A program made the translations under genes and the position numbers. Source: Mycteria americana (Eukaryota; Chordata; Aves; Ciconiiformes; Ciconiidae). From it: a DNA stretch of 64,000 bases. Of the stretch, positions 25,764 through 62,526 are shown piece by piece. Numbering within the stretch: the first letter of the stretch is position 1; the number at the start of each line of letters is the position of its first letter. The DNA lies in NCBI RefSeq assembly GCF_035582795.1, contig NC_134367.1:4032501-4096500 (forward strand). The letters are read 5' to 3'. The notes under the pieces are model-generated. The model made no database searches. It had not been told where the DNA came from and was given only the letters and a program-made list of their open reading frames with translations.

Positions 25764-27549
25764 CAATAACATAATATTTGGGGGCAGAGAAGGCAGTCAA
25801 AAAGGATTTTAAAATGCCCCTGGAGCATCGCTGAACCATGATGCTCTTTGGACACCCTTCTCCCAGGCGGTAGTACCTGGCCTTTGGGGCGGGAGGGGGG
25901 GGGTGTAGGTGAGGGGGGTGGTTGCATTTTAGGACCACTGTCCTAAAAACATCCTAAAAATCCTGTAAACAGATGTGACGTTTGTTTAGGAAAGTGTCTC
26001 TGAAGGTGCGACAAGAGACTTTGATAAGTGGGGGGGGTGGTAACCAAAAGCAGGGTCCCCTCCAGCTCAGACACCTCCCTGCCCACACTCCCTGCCCACA
26101 CTACCCCTCGGTTGGGGGGGGGGGGGGGGTGTCCCGCTGGTTCCCCGCTCCCCCCAGCTGTGGGGTCGGCTGCCCACAGTCTCCTGTGGGGTTTCCTTGG
26201 GCCGGGACACCCCGACACGTGTCCGTGGGCAGGGGTGCAAGGGGGTGCGAGGCGGTCCCGGAGCCAGGAGTGCAAGGCTTAACCGGGGCGGGGGGAGCCA
26301 GGATCAGCCCCCCGGGAGGGAGAACCGATTCACCGCGGCCCCTAGCAGCGCTGCACCGGGCTCTGCTGCCCGGGGTCACCCCCTTGCTCCGTGCCGGCCA
26401 GATCGGGGGAGGGCAGGAGCGGGCAGGGAGGGGGTCACGCCATGCCCCCCCCCCTCCATCCCCAAACCCCCCAAAAGGCGGGCGGGCTCCGCCGCGGGGC
26501 CGCCGCTCGCCCCACCCCCCCCCCCCCCCCGGCCAGCCGCCCCGCCCGGCCTGATCCTGCCAAAAAACCGGGGGTGCAGCCAAGCCCAGGGCTTGGGATT
26601 CCCCCCCCCCCCCCCCGCCCTTCCCACCTCCCCAGATTGCACTGGCCGCTCTAATGCAAGACAGCGCCGTGCAAACCCAGTGCCTGCCTCTCCGTACGCC
26701 CTATACCTATAGATATATACCGCCCGCAGATGCCACCCAGCCGAGGGCACTGGTATTTTGGAGCCAAGGCATGGAATAATTCAAATAATTTAAAGAAAAC
26801 GTTCAAAAATCCCGGTGCACGCTTGGCACAGCAGCTGCCGGCTGCCTTTATCCCTTTTGCTCTGCTAAAACCCCTCTTGCCTGCTGCTTCCCCCCCCAAC
26901 CACTTTTTTCGTGATTTTTAAAAAATTCAATTTTCAGCACAGTCCCGCGGAGAAATTTTTAAATCACCTTCCCCCCCTCTCTCCCCTCATCCCCAATGCG
27001 TTGGGTTTTTTTTTTTTAGGTTTTTTTTTTGGTCACTGCCACTGGCGGGTGCATCTATCAACACCCGGAGCTTTAACTCTGAAACCGGCGCGGAATTAAC
27101 TTCGATGCGGGAAAGAAAACCGGCATCGTATCGATTTATTTCCTCCCTGGGGGAGGGAAAAGGGGGCTGGAAAGGAGAGTGGAAAGGCCGAGGTTTGTTC
27201 CGCAGGGTTATTTTCAGCCAGATTTCGTTAACCGCACTCTGTAATCGCAGGGAAAAAAAAGTTCCTCCGAGTGCCGAGCAGGGATTTTTCTTTTTTCTTT
27301 TTTTTTCCCCTTCCACTCTGCTGTATCCCATCCTCTGCTTTTTTTTCGGGATAAAAAGTATCCGAAATCCAATCCTCACCCTCCCGGCTGTTGGTTCGCA
27401 CCGAGCTGGGGGTTCGGCTCGGCTCCTCACGGCGTTGCTTTTCGGGGTGCGCACCCCCCCCTGCGACGCGATGCTGGGCACTAAGGACCGAAATTTCCCC
27501 GCTGAAAGAGGCTGGATCCGGCCACGCACAGGCAAAAGCGACCACGGGA

Positions 27550-27551
<2 letters not shown>

Positions 27552-27581
<30 letters not shown>

Positions 27582-27586
27582 TGTGG
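27552..27586. repeat. Poly(T) followed by (GT)n microsatellite
   Basis: A T run of about 17 is followed by roughly nine GT units. Simple repeat inside the CpG-rich domain. Confidence 0.85.
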
Positions 27587-30037
27587 TTTTTTCCTGGAAG
27601 AAGCAAAACCAAGGCAGGTCCTTGAAATCGCCTCTGCTCCTGGTAGAGCCGCTCGGGCGGTTTAAATCGGGTTTAATTGGATTTTTTTTGCTTGGTTTTT
27701 TTTTTTTTTTTTAAAGAAAGCGCTGATATTCAGTAGGAACTCAACGAAGCTTCAGCTTTGGTAGAGAAAATCGCCAGAGATTTTTGCAAGGCGTGGAGAG
27801 GGAGATGCGTGTCCAAAACCCAGCACATCTGGATACGCAGCTGCTTTGGGAGAAGAAGAAGAAAAAAACCAAAAAGACATCGATATATCTAATTCTCCCT
27901 GCTTTCTCTGCACGCCGATAGCGCTATGTTCGTCAGCGTATTTTTATATATACACAGGCGCACAGCGTGGTATAAATTACCCGGTATATTTAGGTATGGG
28001 AGTATATACATGTTTATATGTAACACGCGTTCCCGTGAGCGTCTAATACGCATTAAATCCCATCTATATGCAATGTTTGTATCGGTATGTATATCACTAC
28101 GTACTTCTTATTACATATATATTTCCCCCGCGTGCTTAAAGTATAAATATCCGCAACGCACACAGCGGCACCGTTGCCCACGTTTCTCCGTGCCGTACTT
28201 ATGCCCCTGTAATTTTATTTCCATCCGTGCCTATAACCATCTGCGTGCCGATATTTTGTGGATTTGCCCGGATTTAGCTTGACCCGCGGTTTTAGCCTCT
28301 GTCCGTGCCCACACGCATCCCCGCCGGGTTGGAACCCCCCTTTTTGGGGGTTTCCCGGCCACAGTGTCCCTGTCCCCCCCCCCCCCGGGTGTCCTGGAAT
28401 AACGGGGGGCTCCGGGGTGGAGGACTCGCCTTCCCCCCCCCTTCAATAAACCGCTTCCCCCCCGCCCTTTTTTTCCCCTGCTCCCTCCGCCTCCTTCACA
28501 GGGAGATTTTTAATTTCCTCGAAGATTTTTTTTTCTTTCTGAGCCCCAAAAGCCGCTGCCAGCCTCCCCCCCCCCACGTCTGGTAGGACCCCCAAATTTC
28601 CAAGGAGAACCCCGGAGCCGGGGTGTAGGAAATATTAAGGTTGTGAGCGTTATTCCCGGGGAGCAGAGCTGTGGGACCCCCCCGGCAGCTCTCACAGGAG
28701 AGGCTGGAGCCATCCCACGGCGGAATGTTCCCCCAGGAGAGGGGGGCCGTGGGGGGCTGACCCCCCCCGTCCGTGGGCTCGGTGCCCGGTGGGACCCCGC
28801 GTGGCCGAGGGGTGCAGCCGGCCCCGGGCTGTCCCTGCGTTGCACCATTGACCTTTAGACCCGGGTGGCCTCTGCGGCGCATGGGGAGGTGGCGGGGGAC
28901 AAGGGATGGGTGTCCAGTTTGGGGGGGGACACCCCCAAACAGGCTGGGGTGAAGGGGAGAGCGGCTGCCACCTCTTCACTCTGCTTGGACCATGAAGGAT
29001 TTGGGGCAGGAGCTTGGAGAAATCCCCCCCCAGTGTAATATCCCCACAGAAGGGGGTTGCCTCCAAAGGGATTGGGGAGCTGGGGGGGGGGGGTCGTGTG
29101 CCCCCAGCAAAGACCCCTAATTATTTCTGCGAGCTGGGCATGGGTGTCCCTCCGGGTGCGTGGGGAGGTGCGGAGCAGGGCTGCCCGGCTGGACTTTGCC
29201 TGCAAGCGTGGGGCCGGCCGTGTGGCCGTGCCTGGGGGTGGTGGTTTGATTTTATTATTTTATTCCTTTTTTTTTTTTTTTCCCTTGCACAGCAATGAAA
29301 CCTGGCGCCCGGCTGATGGTGCAACAGATACCAGCCACCCCCCCCACCCCCCACTTACCTCCCCCCCGCTTCTTTCCTCCCATCGCCGCCCACTTCCACG
29401 TGACGTGGGCAAACCAGTCAGCGAGTGGGACTGGGGAGTCTGGCCATACTGGGGAGCCAAGGGGGGACCCTAACCCCCTCTGCGAAGCAGGAGCAGGCAG
29501 GAGCCAGGCACCTCTTAGCCCTCTCTGCCTTCCCCACAGCGAGGGGGTGTCCAGCCCCACGACCTCGCCCCCCTCCACCCCTTGCCCCCCCCAGCACCGA
29601 AGGTGGGTACCACTTCTCTGTCCCCTCGCTCCTCTCCCTCGCTGTCACGCCGCGACCCCAGCGAGCCCCTTCCCACGGGCCTTCCCCGAAAGCTTCCTCC
29701 TATTGTCTCCTCGGGCCTGGAAACGGACTCGATTTTGCTTTTTGGGGGTTGATTTTTTTATTATCACCATTACTATTTTTAAGGCAGGCGGGGAATTCAC
29801 TCCTGTGGATCCTGCTCCTCTTTGGAGAGTCCTGTGGAAATGCTCCATCCTAGGCCGGTTACCCGCACACAAACCAGCCGCTCCTCCGTCCCCTGGGTTT
29901 TGGGGGGAAGCAGAGCTCCCTTAAACCCCCTTCTTTCCGGCTCGCTTCCATCCTTACCCCTTCCCGACGCTGCCTCCGGCTTCTCCCCCTTTCCTCGGCT
30001 GCCTGCCGGTCTCCTGCTGTCCTCCCGGGTATCAGTC

Positions 30038-30055
30038 CTTATCTCCCGGTTATCT
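30038..30055 (-). promoter_or_regulatory. Paired GATA motifs about 1.6 kb before the GATA4 start codon
   Basis: CTTATCT at 30,038-30,044 and GTTATCT at 30,049-30,055 are consensus GATA sites read on the minus strand (AGATAAG and AGATAAC). They are 11 bp apart, about one helical turn, so both would face the same side of the helix. A further CTTATCT is at 31,093-31,099. Binding is not shown. Confidence 0.4.
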
Positions 30056-31263
30056 CCTCTGCTGCTAAATTCAGCCCAGCGGAGGGGTTCAGCCTGGGGA
30101 ATCTGCTAGTTAAATCTAAATCAGTCCCAAGAATTATTTCTTCGGCCATAATTCCCCCCCATCCAGCCCTTCTCCAGGTGTGAGATGGTTTTCTAGGATC
30201 CCTCCATGATCTGCAGAGAAAACAACGTCTCAGATCATTTCACCGCCCTCCCAGACCCTCCTTGGGAAGGTTATTTCACCCTGACTCCCCTCCACAAGTG
30301 TTTTTTGGGGTCTCGCCATTGCAAGCCACATGCAAGGCCCTGATGGCATCCCACGGCCTGTGCCGTGCCCCAAACCCAACCCCTGCACCCCACTCAAAGG
30401 AGCCCAAATCAGAAACCAAACCGACGTGGGAAAAAGCACCCATCGTGCCCACCCTGCTCCACAGCTCTGGGAAATGCCTCCCCATCCAGACCCACGGCAT
30501 CCCCGGTCCCCAGTGGGTCAGCCCACTGTGCTTCCAGCTTCTCCCAGCTCCCCACGTGGGAAAAGCGGGGAGGGTTAAAAACACCCGGGAAAGGGAGTTT
30601 TGTGGGTGCTGCTGGGGGTCTGCTCCCCACATGCTGTCACTTTGCAAGTGGGTCTGGGCAGCACTGATGGGGGGGTGCAGCGGTTAATGCCCCCCCTCCC
30701 CTTGTAAGCGTACCCCCTTCCACGCGTGGCCGGCCTTTGGGGGGAGTGCGGACACGCGTGGGGCGGGCGTGGGGTGGGAGGGTCGAGCCAGCCTTCCTCC
30801 TCCTCCTCCTCCTCCCCCCTCTTTCCCCACCGTCTGCCTAATTTAATTCCTCACACCGCCCCCCCCCTCCACCCTCCGCAGCTTCAGCCTCCGGGTCGCC
30901 TCCCCGCCGCCCTGCTGCCAGCCCACATCAAACGCCGGCCTCGGGGGCCATTAACAACTTAAAGCACCGATCGTACCTGCGGGACAAAGGTTTTTGCTCC
31001 AGGTCCTAGGAGAGAGCATCGCTGTCTCTCACCTTCCCGGCTGTGTACCCCCCTCTTTCACACCCCCCCCCCCCCCGGACTGCTCTAACCTCCTTATCTC
31101 CTCCGCCCCGAGGGGAGCTCCCGGCCCGGCCGCCGCCTCCTCCCGCATCCCCGGCCGCATCTCCCCCTGCCTCCCCCGGAGGAGTTGTCGGACGGGGCGG
31201 AGGGGAGGGGGGGGGGGGGACACGACAAAGAAAAGCGGGGAGGAGACTGACCGAGGGTTTTAA

Positions 31264-31635
31264 GCAGCCCAGCCCCACCGTGGAGGGTGGGTGGGGGGGG
31301 CGGGAGGTGATGGATGGAGCCCGGTGGGAGAAGCTAAAGCCAGGCGGGAGGTAATTCTCTCTCCTCCGGAGGGACCTGGACTTCTTGCTTGGGGTCTCGA
31401 AGCGGCGGCTGGACCTGCTGAAGGTGGGGAAGGTGGGCGGTGGGGAAGGGGGGGGTGGAGGAGAATTGCTTCGCTGGTGGTGTTTTGGTTTTGGCTGGAA
31501 GGCTGTACCCACGCGAGACCGCTCCGGCCACCGCTCGCCGCAGGGGAAAGTGGAGCCTGGGGTTTTTCATCCGCTGCCCATCGCTCTGGATTGTGGCCGG
31601 GGACCTGGCTGGGGTTTGGGGGGGCCCATCGCGAG
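31264..31635 (+). promoter_or_regulatory. GATA4: Probable GATA4 5' untranslated leader immediately before the start codon
   Basis: The 372 bases before the start codon contain no in-frame stop. The nearest is TAA at 31,261, and an in-frame ATG lies at 31,291. The implied extension is Gly/Trp-rich and low in complexity, and I recognise nothing conserved in it, so I read this as leader rather than protein. In mammals the exon with the start codon also carries 5' UTR and is preceded by a non-coding exon. I could not choose the upstream acceptor; TTTTTGCTCCAG at about 30,992-31,003 is one weak candidate. Confidence 0.55.
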
Positions 31636-57301
<25,666 letters not shown>

Positions 57302-58518
57302 CCTGGTCTTCCACCCATGGACTTCAGGCTGATCCGCCTGAGAGATGAAGAAGATGCCACGTAATTATCAAGTCAATGTTGTTTCCCACCTCCCCTGCTC
57401 TCCTGCCTTCTCTCTCCTTGTGAGATGTTCCAGCAAAGAGGTAAAGAGGACTTACCTGAGGTGTAGGAGAGCTCTTACACAACGAACAGAGAAGACTCAA
57501 ATCTCAAAGTAACTAATGGATTTGAAGCCTTTTTTCCCCCACTTCAAATGAGCCTCTCTATTTGATTGTCACCACCTTCTATGAAATAGCCAGAAACACA
57601 AAGATGGACACAGTTCTTAAGTTTTGTTTATTTAAAAATATCTGGCATTTAAGACTCAGACAATGGTGGAGCAGAGACACTTTTTTTTCTTCTGTCACCA
57701 TCTGTTCTTTTCCTGACCAGAAGAAAATGCCACCATCTTCTCATTACCCAAATTCAGTGATCTTCCCACCAAATGGAGCCAGTTCCAGAACAGTTTGTTG
57801 AACAGACTTCACTGGACATGTGGTGGTGGCTTTAGTGCATTTGATACGATCTAGGACAGAGAAAAGAGAGACCCTCCCACACACACATTCTCAGCTCGCA
57901 CATCTAGAGCATTGTCTTCATTTTCCTAGATGGTCTGAAAAGCTAATGAATGTCCGTATTTAATAGTAACTCCTTTCCTATTTATCATTACAAAATCATG
58001 GGACTGTGTTTCCAAAAGGTTGTTGGCCGAGCCTGGAGAAGGTCTGTCCAAAATCAAAGGGGGATTTTGGAAGGAGGAACCTTCTGGAAGCAGGTAGAGG
58101 AGACCCACATTGGTCATCAAATCCTGGAGGAAATTGCTGGGCTCTTCCTTTATGGATAGCTACAAGCCAGGCTTAGAGATTATTCAAGAGCACAGCTAGT
58201 GAAAGATGCTCTTCTAATGCTGCTGTGCCATTGCTTTTAAGACAGTTAATTTAATTATTTTGCATACTTTTATGTTGGTTTTGATGTCATTGATGAAATC
58301 TGATTGTCATTTATTTTTGGCTGTACTCCGAGTGCCCACTTTCCCCCTAACAGCTGGCTCATGACCTTTTCACACATCTAACCCTTCAGGATTTCACCTT
58401 TTGCAACAAGCAAAGGCTTCAGCCTCTAATTGAGGTAGGCAGGGGCCATTTTCTTTACCAAGCATGTGCATAGACTTGCTTGCCTGCAAGAGAAGCACAA
58501 CTCCATTCATGCATGAGT

Positions 58519-58524
58519 ATTAAA
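58519..58524 (+). terminator. Candidate poly(A) signal ATTAAA
   Basis: The first clear signal hexamer after the GATA4 stop, followed by T-rich sequence (CATATTTTTTCTTG) that could serve as the downstream element. Confidence 0.35.
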
Positions 58525-58574
58525 CAAGACTCATATTTTTTCTTGCCCATAAGGCCCTCAGCAAGCAGGGAATC

Positions 58575-58745
58575 CTAGCAAATGGAGTTGGAAGAGATGC
58601 TGAGAGCTCGCTGACTCATTCTCTTTCCCCAAAGGGATCAATTCTACCTAACCTAGCCCTGACTGCTCTTCTCTAGCATGTGCTTAAACTCCAGCACCGC
58701 AGATGCCACAGCTCCCCTGTGCAGTCTAAGTGCTTCACCAGATGC
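58575..58745 (-). mobile_element. Probable old CR1/L3-type fragment
   Basis: The order GTTGGAAGAGATGCTGAGAG, TTCTACCTAACCTAG, TTAAACTCCAGCACCGCAGA, AAGTGCTTCACCA recalls the reversed 3' part of older amniote CR1 elements. It is strongly diverged, so this is tentative. Confidence 0.4.
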
Positions 58746-59443
58746 TTGCCATGATGTTTTCATCAACGTTTCTGAGGAGGGACAGCTTCGCCTGTCCAGG
58801 CAGAGAATTTCTGGGAGACCTCATCCTACAAGATTCTCCACTCTTGTTTCTGCCCACTCCCAAACTCTGTTATTCTTCTTGCCTTCCCAGCTCCTCTCTT
58901 TCCTCCCTGCATCCAGAACGTGAGTATGGAACTACCAAGTGAAAATCTAGAAGAGGGATTGTGCGTCCCTCCCAAATGTGCCATCCTCTGTCTCCCACTG
59001 TTTTAACATTCCCACAAAGAATGTTTCCACCCAAACACCAAGATACATGGCTTGGCGAAGAGGAAAGCCACATACATGTTTGAAGCAAAAGAATGGCATT
59101 GTATTGTCTTTGTTTGAACTCGCCATTTTCCTCCTGATGGTAGAAAAGCTTCTTTAAGGAGAAGGATTCAACTGGACTGGTCATGATAAAGACTGGGACT
59201 GGAGTCACAGTAGAGACCTGCACCCTTCCACATTCCCTGTGCTGTGCGTAACTCAGATTCGCAGGGTTTTGGAGGGCTGACAGAGCCTCTGCAATCCCCA
59301 GAGAAAAACACCATGGCAGTGATGCCATGGGAATGGCTGGATGGTGTTTGCACCAGAGTTTCCACTCTGTCTTGCTGAGCTAATGCAGGGTCTAGCCTCA
59401 TTAGTCTTAATTACAGACAAGGAAAAGACATTCATGAAACATG

Positions 59444-59455
59444 AATAAAAATAAA
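59444..59455 (+). terminator. Candidate tandem poly(A) signals AATAAA
   Basis: Two abutting AATAAA hexamers, with TTCTGTGATTCTGCTCAGGT immediately downstream as a G/T-rich element. This is the strongest signal by hexamer match. Confidence 0.4.
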
Positions 59456-59586
59456 TGAAATTCTGTGATTCTGCTCAGGTCTGGTAGCTTGCAGAGAAGA
59501 GGCCAGAAATAGAACCTAAAAATATTAATCTGGGGTGAACACATAAATGCATTTCTCCCCAGTCTTTAGCCAGCCTCCTATCTGAA

Positions 59587-59724
59587 CCATCCCTGGAGGA
59601 GTTCAAAAAATGTGTAGATGCGGCACTTTGGGACATGGTTTAGTAGGCATGGAGGTGCTGGGCTGACGGTTGGACTACATAATCTTAGAGGTCTTTTCCA
59701 ACGGTAATGATTCTATGATTCTAT
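59587..59724 (+). mobile_element. CR1 LINE 3' terminus
   Basis: CCATCCCTGGAGGAGTTCAA, GACGGTTGGACTACATAATC, AGGTCTTTTCCAACGG and the final ATTCTATGATTCTATA octamers give the CR1 3' end in sense orientation. Its end is well preserved. Confidence 0.92.
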
Positions 59725-60529
59725 ATTCCTTTGTAAATGGCAATTGAGCTCTCTTGGGATCTGGGTGTCAATTCCTGGCAGTAACAGAGAAGCATGCACC
59801 ACAAAGATGCCACTTGGCCAATGCACACATTTGAGATATCTAGAACTACCCTGGACAACCTGAGAGGCAGTGGAGCAGGTGGCCTCCTGGAGAGGAGCTA
59901 AAGTCCAGACCAACCACACGTTCCATTTCTCTTTCCATACAGATGCTCCCAGAGGCTTTGTCTACCTTGCCTTATTACTGCGCTCCTCCTAGTGCCCTCA
60001 GAGCTAAACTCCCTGGCTGAATTTTTCTCCTGCCCTTAAAACACACTCTGAGATGCCATAAAGGAGTCTGCTTGCAACGCAAGAGGGGAAAACCTCCGCA
60101 GGACATAAGCCTGCCTTATGCTCCCTCCGGTTATCTAAATGACCATGGTAGAGATTTGTTAACTGGTTCTCAGCCAGTTCAAAGCCTTAAAAATAATTCT
60201 TGAAACACAGTGAGGAGCATTTACAAAGACCCTGATAACAGAACAAGACATCTGCTTTCAAAAGGTGAGGCTCTGGGGGCTGTGAGGACAACTTGGCTCT
60301 CTTCAGTGGCAGAAATTAGCTCTTTTGTCCCCCTTGTTGCACCACAAGCAGTAGAAGTCCAGATACGCCTGGTTCTGTTGTTCTTTTCAATCACGCAAAA
60401 CTGTTGTAGAGTTACTGTTGGTCCAGGAGCATTTGCCATTTTCTGGCCAACATTGATACCAAGATGGTGAGAGGCTGACCTTAGGAGGAGCACCATCATG
60501 CTAGGCGCTGTACAAACACACCATAATAG

Positions 60530-60905
60530 ATGGGTCCTGCCCTAGGAGCTCATAATGACAGAATTACAGAGTAATTTAAATCAGAAGGGACTAGATCAGG
60601 TTTCTCAGGGCCCTGTTCAGTCAAGTCTTGAATATCCCCAAGGATGGAAATCCTACAGCCTCTCTGGGTTCCTGTTCCAGTGTTTAACCACCCTCATGGT
60701 GGAAATGTTTTTCCAAATAAGCGCTAGATTCTAATGAGAGGCCAAATCATTGGTAAATTAATTGCTCAGACTTGGGGACTCCCCAAAAATGAGTCATGGC
60801 AGGAGACTGGATGTTGTCTCCAAGCCCTGGAGTCACCCAGAGCCCCTTCTTGTAGGTAGGAGCTGGGATGGTCAACGCAGGATGGCAAACACCAGAAGTG
60901 ACAGA
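60530..60905 (+). repeat. Direct duplication, copy 1 (376 bp)
   Basis: It matches 62,009-62,386 with about ten base changes, mostly transitions, and one short indel: roughly 97% identity by eye. The sequence before and after differs between the copies, so this is not a longer tandem duplication. It contains a reversed CR1 fragment (about 60,549-60,717) followed by non-CR1 text. Confidence 0.92.
60549..60717 (-). mobile_element. CR1 LINE fragment within duplication copy 1
   Basis: AAATCAGAAGGGACTAGATC, TCAAGTCTTGAATATCCCCA, CTCTCTGGGTTCCTGTTCCA and CCACCCTCATGGTGGAAATG follow the order of a reversed CR1 3' region. The same fragment recurs in copy 2 at about 62,028-62,196. Confidence 0.8.
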
Positions 60906-62008
60906 TTAAGGGATACTCACAGGACGAGAGGATAAAAGTGCTACCAGTTTCAGGAGATTCAGCTCATTCTAGCAAGAGGGGCAACTTACAAAATTCTGGG
61001 TTCCATCTGAGCTCTGCTTTCCTGCCCATTATGGCATTTAGAGCCTGCTTTGCTAATGAAATTAGACACAATTATTAGAGACTCATTAAGGCAAGGTAAT
61101 TATTGCTATTATTGCAGTAATTTATTTCATTGCAGCATGGCTGGAGAACCTAGTGAGCACCATACCAGGCCAGGCCCTACACAAATGCAGGACCAAGAAC
61201 TACCCCTGCCCTGAGGAGTAAGAGGGAAGGGCCCAGTCCTGCAAAACACTTAAGCGCATATATAAATGCATTTGTGGGACTTGTTCCCTTAGAGGTCATC
61301 ATTAATCACACATGCAAATTTTGATGTCAAAGGGTTTGCAGCACAAGGTTTGGTTGTGCCAGACCAGACCTTTGCAATGACTCAGTGGTCACCAGAGTGA
61401 GAGGGACAGATGAGAACCAGGACAGGGAGCCAGAGGGGTAGAAAGGTCATTTAACCATTTCTAGATGTCTTTCCTCCTTGTGGAAGTGCAATATCTTGAA
61501 TCACTTCAGTTATGCTTTTGTAAATTGATCAGAAGAGATCCATATTTCACTTGCAATTTTACAGGCTGGCTGGAGAGGGTGCAATCAGGAAGAGCTCAAG
61601 AATATTGTAAGGGAGCTTTAAAACCGATCAACAACTCTCAATATAACATTGAAGCTGTGACTATGTCAGGGGTGGTGTTTTGTTTTGCTTTTTTTCTCCC
61701 ATGTATAAAGTTTGAAGCTTCCCAGGTCACCTGGGAAGGTCCCATGGAAACAGATGCTTACTTGTAAGGGGGAAAGGGAAACCAACCAACTGAACAAGCT
61801 GTAATTATTTAAAGATGTAAAAAAATATATATTATGAAGTAGTATGGCTACCAATCCACGTAACTTCTACACCTTTAGAACTAATGGAAATAAAACCATG
61901 ATAATGAAACCAGAAGGCTGCTGCTTGACTCTGACTACACTCGTGGGCTTCGAGAGGGCTGGAGGTAAATGATCACATATGAAGTGCACCTGGAGAAGCT
62001 ATGGTGCA
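60906..62008. other. Intergenic DNA between the duplicated copies
   Basis: No gene. An AT-rich stretch at about 61,030-61,135 with several TAAT/ATTA cores may be regulatory. At about 61,150-61,215, GGCCCTACACAAATGCAGGA and ACCCCTGCCCTGAGGAG resemble the text around 60,500-60,545 (CGCTGTACAAACACACC, CCTGCCCTAGGAG), so both look like relics of one old interspersed repeat family I cannot name. Confidence 0.4.
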
Positions 62009-62386
62009 ATGGGTCCTGCCCTAGGAGCTCATAATGACAGAATTACAGAGTAATTTAAATCAGAAGGGACTAGATCAGGTTTCTTGGGGCCCTGTTCAGT
62101 CAAGTCTTGAATATCCCCAAGGATGGAAATCCTACAACCTCTCTGGGTTCCTGTTCCAGTGTTTAACCACCCTCATGGTGGAAATGTTTTTCCAAACAAA
62201 CATTAGATTCTAATGAGAGGCCAAATCATTGGTAAATTAATTGCTCAGACTTGGGGACTCCCCAAAAATGAGTCATGGCAGGAGACTGGATGTTGTCTCC
62301 AAGCCCTGGAGTCACCCAGAGCCCCTTTTCGTGTAGGTAGGAGCTGGGATGGCCAATGCAGGATGACAAACACCAGAAGTGACAGA
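62009..62386 (+). repeat. Direct duplication, copy 2 (378 bp)
   Basis: Second copy of 60,530-60,905, 1.48 kb downstream in the same orientation. On its right it directly abuts a sense-strand CR1 3' end that the first copy lacks. Confidence 0.92.
62028..62196 (-). mobile_element. CR1 LINE fragment within duplication copy 2
   Basis: Near-identical to the fragment in copy 1 and evidently duplicated with it rather than inserted independently. Confidence 0.8.
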
Positions 62387-62526
62387 CCCAGCAATGAAGC
62401 AATTCAAGGCCAGGCTGGATGGGGCTTTGAGAAACCTGATCTAGTGGAAGATATCCCTGCCCATGGCAGGGGGGTTGGAACTAGATGATCTTTAAGGTCC
62501 CTTCCAACCCAAACCATTCTGATTTT
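62387..62526 (+). mobile_element. CR1 LINE 3'-end fragment
   Basis: CAATTCAAGGCCAGGCTGGA, GGGGTTGGAACTAGATGATC and AAGGTCCCTTCCAACCCAAA are typical of the sense CR1 3' end. The terminal octamers are mostly lost (CATTCTGATTTTA). Confidence 0.9.

Larger units (their letters stand above)
57302..59475 (+). other. GATA4: GATA4 3' untranslated region (end uncertain)
   Basis: Directly after the stop codon, non-coding AT-rich sequence continues. Candidate poly(A) signals are ATTAAA at 58,519-58,524 and two AATAAA at 59,444-59,449 and 59,450-59,455. AT-rich text such as TTAATTTAATTATTTTGCAT (about 58,246) looks like 3' UTR. A 3' end near either signal would give a tail of about 1.2 or 2.2 kb. Confidence 0.5.

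Noticed and set aside
25519-25938. Phe-rich open frames resembling membrane segments
   Set aside because: They are produced by the A-rich simple repeat at 25,658-25,763 read on the minus strand.
26100-31500. Many 80-190 codon frames on both strands
   Set aside because: GC-rich, homopolymer-filled CpG island lowers stop frequency; the peptides are Pro/Gly/Arg-rich and overlap one another.
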